64,000 bases of DNA from Topomyia yanbarensis (taxonomy: Eukaryota; Arthropoda; Insecta; Diptera; Culicidae). The notes beneath the pieces were generated by a model. It was given only the letters and a program-made list of their open reading frames with translations, was not told where the DNA came from and searched no databases. Numbering within the stretch: the first letter of the stretch is position 1; each line of letters starts with the position of its first letter. The position numbers and the translations under genes are program-made. Location of the stretch: NCBI RefSeq assembly GCF_030247195.1, contig NC_080671.1:85558370-85622369 (forward strand), written 5' to 3'. Below are positions 58,871 to 64,000 of the stretch, piece by piece.

Positions 58871-61800
58871 ACGTTATGGTGTGGAAATGCGCTAAACAGA
58901 CTAACACTCTCTGTATCGCATTTAATTATTTTGTTTTATTTTCAAGAGACACTCGTACAACCATGCTTTGTTTGAGATGAAAGTACTGTAAATAACTTGA
59001 ATCATTCGTAAAATTATTTTCAACTTTTACGGGTCCCTCTTAATTACGTTTCTTCTATGTGAGACCTCCAAGTAGTATCACGAATAGCGCACGGAATCCA
59101 GGTTGGTTTTATCTGCAGACAAAGAATAAGATAATCAACACCCACCAGTCACCGCTTTCAAAAATGGCTTGTTTCTGCCTAACCATTTGAAATTAGAAAC
59201 ATGTGTGATAATTTTCGGTGAGTCACGTACTGATGAGACCTTCATCTGCCAATGTGTCACATGCAAATTCGTAATCAGTTGTTACTTTTATTGTCAAGTT
59301 TTGGTACAACACTTTCAGTGTGCAAGGCCATCAAACCGGTTGTACCTGAAGAAGTGAATAATGTTATCGTGTGCAATTACTGTAAGAAGTGGTCCAGTGC
59401 TCATGATCAATTTGTACTAGTTTTAAGTGAGACCTTGGTCAATTTTTATTTTCTCTCCATTGCCGACCTGTTTCTTTTTTTCAGTAAATTGCTACAGCTT
59501 GACGTTTTTCGCTGAACAAGATACAACTTCTTGCTTGAGCGAAAAATAATGAAAGTACCTATAATTCTTTACAATGGGGGAAATGTTTCTTCGAACAGTT
59601 GAACAGTAAAACTGTCGTTGACATGATAAATTTAACATCGAAATTCCAAGAATTTTTAGTCCAAAAAATAAATATAGATATCATCGCGACTCGTTTAAAA
59701 CAAACGAAAAAGAGTACCCATAAATTTCCAAATATTTGAAACTTCACTAGAATGCGTGGTTCTGAATATGTTTATAAAAAAATCAAAATCAATACGTAAG
59801 CACTAAGATCTTCAAAACCATTCGATACGACTCATAAATACCAATTTTTTTTTGTCACCTGAATGAAATCATTATCGTTTAGTACGTATTTTCCCCACAA
59901 CCGATGAATGAAATATTCCAGTAAGCGTTTATTGTACGCCACACAGCGGTGTATCGTTTTGAAAGTTTTGGCGACTTATCTCGTCTCGAGATGAGGTAGG
60001 TAGGTAGGTACGTATTCACACCTCGTTGCAGCTACAGATGCGTCCGTTCGGGTAATTTTTCAACTGAAACACCATGAGATCATTTTTCAACTACTGCGAT
60101 GATAGCTGAATACAAGATGAACTGGAACGTTCGTCAAAACATCATTTTCGGGAGAATAACTTATGTTAAATATTTATCTCTAAACACAGGCCGCACTGTT
60201 GTGTCGCCCGTTTACAAAGCACGTCCAACGTTATCCTTGAGCTGAAACAGATGTATCCGGTGTCGGTGACACCCTTTTGTTGCGCACACACCGGAGAAGG
60301 TTGCGCAAACCATGCGTGTTTTTTTGGATTTATGGCTCTCCTCCAGCTAGGCGGAAAGACTAAAATCTTCACCGAAGACGGCACTGGACAAATGTCAACT
60401 CGACAATGTGGTTTGCCAGACGAGCCGCTGCACCGAAGCGTCCGACCGGTCAGGTGCGACACAGTATTATTGGATGAATTGATTAGGCAGCCACCTGCCA
60501 GAGCTCATCAGATCAAACGGTTGCCCATAAATCTGTACGGCTTTTGGCCTGGTCATATCACGACTAATTTATACCGATTTTTCTGCCATAACTCATAATG
60601 GGGTGTAATAATCGGGTTGTAAAAAAATATGCAAACGAACTGTTCGGTTGCTTCATCCTGCGATTATGGGAAACAAAGAAACCTTCGATATTGATAACGA
60701 ATGAAACGTCTGCCAAATATCGAAGGTACCCTGAGAAACGATTTCCTGAAGGTCGCAGGTGGGTGAGTGCTTCCGCTTACAAACGTGAAATCACAATCGA
60801 TTGCTATCATACTAGTTCAGATACATCGTCTAACTAGACACTCAGTTGGTGCTAGTTACTGACGAGATGAGTTCGAAACACAAAAAAATTGAATCTTAAT
60901 TTTAGTTAGGTTTTGTGACAAATTAGTTTAATCCAATTTCCCCCTTTTTGGGGATTGCATAAGTAGTTTCTTGAACTTATTGGACTAGTCCCGATACTTG
61001 TTTTCAGTTCATTCCGATCACCTAATGCATTATTGTTTCAATTTAATCCGGCTCTTTCGACTTTCAGGAAGGCAACGCAACATTAATTTTTTTTTAATTC
61101 GTTTGTTTGGCACGGCTCAAGGCGTTAGCTTCACGGATCCGTGGGACGCAACATTAATTTCCCTCTGGTTATCTCTGAAATGTAATTCTTCGTTTGTTGA
61201 ATTCTTGCAGTTACCTGTGTGTCTAACGTTTAAAACCGGTGACACTGCACAATTGTAACCTCTAGACTGCTCAGTGGGTGGTTGGAGGTGATTTGTGCTG
61301 GGATTCGTGTTATGCGTACACATACTCACCACGGGACTCATTCACGTTGGGAACTATGGGAAAACGGACAATTCATTGCTGCAGACAACCAAGGTGAAAG
61401 ACCCAAAAGGTACGCTCTATACATAATAAATCTCACCGAAACCTTGAACCTTCTTTCAAATAGAACACCTGAAGACGAGGGCTGACGACTCCTTTCGAGT
61501 CCGGGGATCGCTGTCAAATTGTAGTGTATATGTACGGACAATGTTAATCTTGAAAGAAGCTCAATTCCTAATTATATGTACAATTTATTTTACTCTAACA
61601 TTTCCTTAAATCTAAGTGACGTCACATTATCCTATTTTTACTTGCGGATTTTATTTGTTGGTGTAGGGTGTGCGATGGCGGCCTAGCGTATAGCCGACGA
61701 AAACTGCAATGGCGGATCTGTGACCGCTTATAGTGGACGCTTCGATCCATCCGGGGTTCGATTATCGTGGTTGTGGTACTGACCGGAAACGAACTGGTTA

Positions 61801-62114
61801 CCGATCCTTGTTGAAGATGCTGACGACAATATGGTGACGGATTGTCTAGCACGTCCAACCTTCGGTTCTGGTTGCAGGGACTCATGGCATTCCCGATCGT
61901 GATCTGTCCGCTGCGTAGTAGACGGTCGAGGAATCACTCCTGTGAAAATATTCTTCGGACGAAGTCCGAAACCGGAAACAAAAAGGTCCCCTGTGGACCT
62001 GCCCAGTAGAAATTGGCGTGTGTGTCGCGTGTTCTACAACATTAACCTACACCATCGTTTTACCCGTTTCATTTTAGAATTTTACCTTTTTGACTCTTTT
62101 TTAAATAGTTTGTT
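58871..62114. other. unassigned DNA
   Basis: No recognised gene. Noted items: a GGTA tetranucleotide run (about 59995-60012); a region open on both strands and richer in G and C at 60166-60600; a GATACATCGTCTAACTAGAC copy at 60820-60839 related to the insert at 10499-10743; and a less AT-rich stretch at 61640-61990 whose minus frames (RTPDGSKRPL and similar) could be a retroelement tail but match nothing I can name. Confidence 0.45.
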
Positions 62115-62349
62115 CTCGACAAACATATGATTACGGACTAAAAGCCAACTGTCAAAATCCACTTTGAATGGAAATTCCGGACAAACCGTTACACGCCAAT
62201 CACAGATGGTGGCAGTAAACGAAAGAGAAAAGTTTTCTCTTTCATAAACTGTTGTGAACTATGTTCGACTAGTAACGGTTTGTCCGGAATTTCCATTCAA
62301 AAGGGATTTTGACAGTTGGCTTTTAGGCCGTAATCATATGTTTGACGAG
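62115..62349. mobile_element. 235-bp hairpin element with 78-bp arms
   Basis: Arms 62115-62192 and 62272-62349 are inverted copies. Shared words are CATATGATTACGG, AAAAGCCAACTGTCAAAAT, ATGGAAATTCCGGACAAACC and GTTAC, with only a few differences. The loop contains a second hairpin (GAAAGAGAAAA and TTTTCTCTTTC, 62221-62243). No coding frame; a foldback-type MITE is the likely class. Confidence 0.82.
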
Positions 62350-63065
62350 TGTTCTATGCTTTCCATATCTTGCTTTTCGTATTGGTAACACTGTTTAACA
62401 ATATAATTAATTTCAACAATTAGCGCTAAGACAGTACATCTTAATAATTTTATGACAACTAACCGTACTAACACCTTTTAATTCACTTGACCCGATTTTA
62501 TTATCATTACGTATATTCGCCTCATTTTTAATCTGCTAATCATTTAACACCACTTTAGAAAAATAAAAAACTTTACATTAATTTTAGTAAAACCGCGCGC
62601 ACTTCTGATTTCTTCGGGCGTTGGGAGCAGAAAGAATGTTCTTGGCGGTAGCTGAGTATGGCTAAGGTCGGGTGATACCGAGAAAATTTATTTTCGCGAT
62701 ATCATCCGATCTGACATTTACATTGTTCGCTTTTGGCAGCCCTTCTCATGGCTGCAACAGCGATGAATGACTTGTTGCGCAACATTAATTGATCACACCG
62801 TTGTGATTGAGTACCCTACTGAGAGTGTTCACGCGGAAGTGACTGCTCGTCCCAAACGCAAACGTCAGACTTGGAGGATTACCACTCACACAGTTGACAG
62901 TACAGTATACCTGTGGACCACATTAAGTTTACTGGCGCGATCTAATAAAGTTCGGTATTTGTTACACATGTTTTACCCAACACTGTATAAGGCTAAAAAT
63001 CGAGTCAAAACACTGATAAAACCGAGGGTAGACAAAATTTGGGGTTGATAAAATCGGGCCTTCAC
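62350..63065. other. unassigned DNA before the satellite
   Basis: Nothing recognisable. The frame at 62767-63048 has no known domain and runs up to the satellite edge. Confidence 0.45.
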
Positions 63066-64000
63066 TGCATCTTGAATTTCAAAATAAATCCGAATCTTAG
63101 GTTGCGAAACCGCAAGTCGCCATTTTGAATTAAAAAACGACACTAAACATTGATTTCCGTCGTGTACTCATCAACCGCATTCCAAAAATACCCATATTGA
63201 TGAAGTTATAGAGGATTTTGCGTAACCGGAAGTCGCCATCTTGAATTTCAAAACGACACCGTACTTCGATTTCCGTCGTGTACTCATCAATCCCATTCCA
63301 AAAATACCCATATTGATGGGGTTGTTGACGATTTTACGTAACCGGAAGTCGCCATCTTGAATTTCAAAACGACACCAAACATCGATTTCCGTCGTGTACT
63401 CATCAACCCCATTCCAAAAATACCCATGTTGAAGCGGTTGTTGACGATTTTACGTAACCGGAAGTCGACATCTTGAATTTCATAACGAGACCAAACATCG
63501 ATTTCCGTCGTGGACTCATGTTGCATTCCAAAAATACCCATATTGATGAAGTTATAGATGATTTTGCGTAACCGGAAGTCGCCATCTTGAATTTCAAAAC
63601 GACACCAAACATCGATTTCCGTCGTGTACTCATCAACCCCATTCCAAAAATACTCATTAATAGGATTGTTGACGATTTTACGTAACCGGAAGTCGCCATC
63701 TTGAATTTCAAAACGACACCGTACTTCGATTTCCGTCGTGTACTCATCAACCCCATTCCAAAAATACCCATATTGATGGGGTTGTTGACGATTTTACGTA
63801 ACCGGAAGTCGCCATCTTGAATTTCAAAACGACACCAAACATCGATTTCCGTCGTGTACTCATCAACCCCATTCCAAAAATACCCATGTTGAAGCGGTTG
63901 TTGACGATTTTACGTAACCGGAAGTCGCCATCTTGAATTTCATAACGAGACCAAACATCGATTTCCGTCGTGGACTCATGTTGCATTCCAAAAATACCCA
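63066..64000. repeat. 116-bp satellite with four-unit higher-order period, runs off the window
   Basis: Units starting at the word CCAAAAATACCCATATTGA begin at 63182, 63298, 63414, 63528, 63644, 63758, 63874 and 63988 (lengths 116, 116, 114, 116, 114, 116, 114). Each holds AACCGGAAGTCGCC, ATCTTGAATTTCAAAACG and ATCGATTTCCGTCGTG. A diverged unit precedes them from about 63066. Units at 63298 and 63758 appear identical and those at 63414 and 63874 differ by one base, so the array repeats every 460 bp. The minus frames across it (MGIFGMG...) are satellite translations. Confidence 0.93.

Noticed and set aside
60166..60598. Frames open on both strands (98 and 115 codons) as a possible gene
   Set aside because: Higher GC content makes both strands open; no motif was recognised and no exon signals were convincing.
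61622..61937. Possible retroelement polyprotein tail
   Set aside because: Proline/arginine-rich text without any catalytic or zinc-finger motif; could not be tied to a family.
63287..63986. Overlapping minus-strand frames of 79-122 codons starting MGIFGMG
   Set aside because: They are translations of the 116-bp satellite; the same peptide repeats because the unit repeats. No start context, no splice signals.

Overview
The window looks like gene-poor, AT-rich nuclear DNA of a culicine mosquito, most likely Aedes. I infer this from the mix of repeats: MITEs flanked by TA or TTAA, small hAT elements, an RTE-like and an LOA-like non-LTR retrotransposon, a mariner relic with insect-type transposase motifs, and dispersed culicine repeats. 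No complete protein-coding gene, rRNA or tRNA could be recognised. The best host-gene signal is one short first coding exon on the minus strand (48150-48305), probably the membrane anchor of an SDR16C-type short-chain dehydrogenase. A 34-nt candidate exon on the plus strand (27473-27506) is weaker. Most of the window therefore reads as intron or intergenic DNA filled with transposons.

Layout, left third. At 0.9-3.7 kb a ~150-bp tandem repeat is split by a hAT element (with a 128-bp TTAA MITE nested in it) and by a TA-flanked MITE. 7.6-8.9 kb is a dispersed repeat with internal ~400-bp units. 9.5-13 kb holds a TTAA element, a long inverted repeat, and a second inverted copy of the TA MITE carrying a nested 249-bp MITE. 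16.7-18.8 kb holds a TA element and a foldback element, followed by a perfect (AT)82 tract.

Middle. 21.3-24.3 kb is a dispersed mosquito repeat split by a hAT element, then a TA element with an internal tandem duplication. LOA fragments lie at 25.1 and 27.6-29.2 kb. 34-39.3 kb is degenerate tandem repeats, including a ~20-bp minisatellite (GGCCGAAAGGG-type) broken up by three TIR elements. 39.5-41.8 kb is a 5'-truncated RTE-like LINE with a perfect 9-bp target duplication. 43.0-47.3 kb is a 4.3-kb hAT-ended element filled with strongly A-rich, strand-asymmetric DNA.

Right third. The dehydrogenase exon is at 48.2 kb. A 315-bp hAT element, a large inverted repeat whose second arm preserves an empty TTAA site, two TTAA MITEs back to back, a dead mariner transposase (55.4-56.2 kb) and a 2.5-kb LOA relic (56.3-58.9 kb) follow. 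A 78-bp-arm hairpin is at 62.1 kb. The window ends in a 116-bp satellite with a four-unit, 460-bp higher-order period that runs off the end.

The elements do not form a cooperating gene set. What the window offers is a readable insertion chronology, with target duplications of 9 bp (LINE), 8 bp (hAT), 4 bp (TTAA or other) and TA. I found no convincing undescribed protein-coding system. The more unusual items are the MITEs that repeat their own terminal motif internally, the A-rich block, the minisatellite that collects insertions, and the higher-order satellite.
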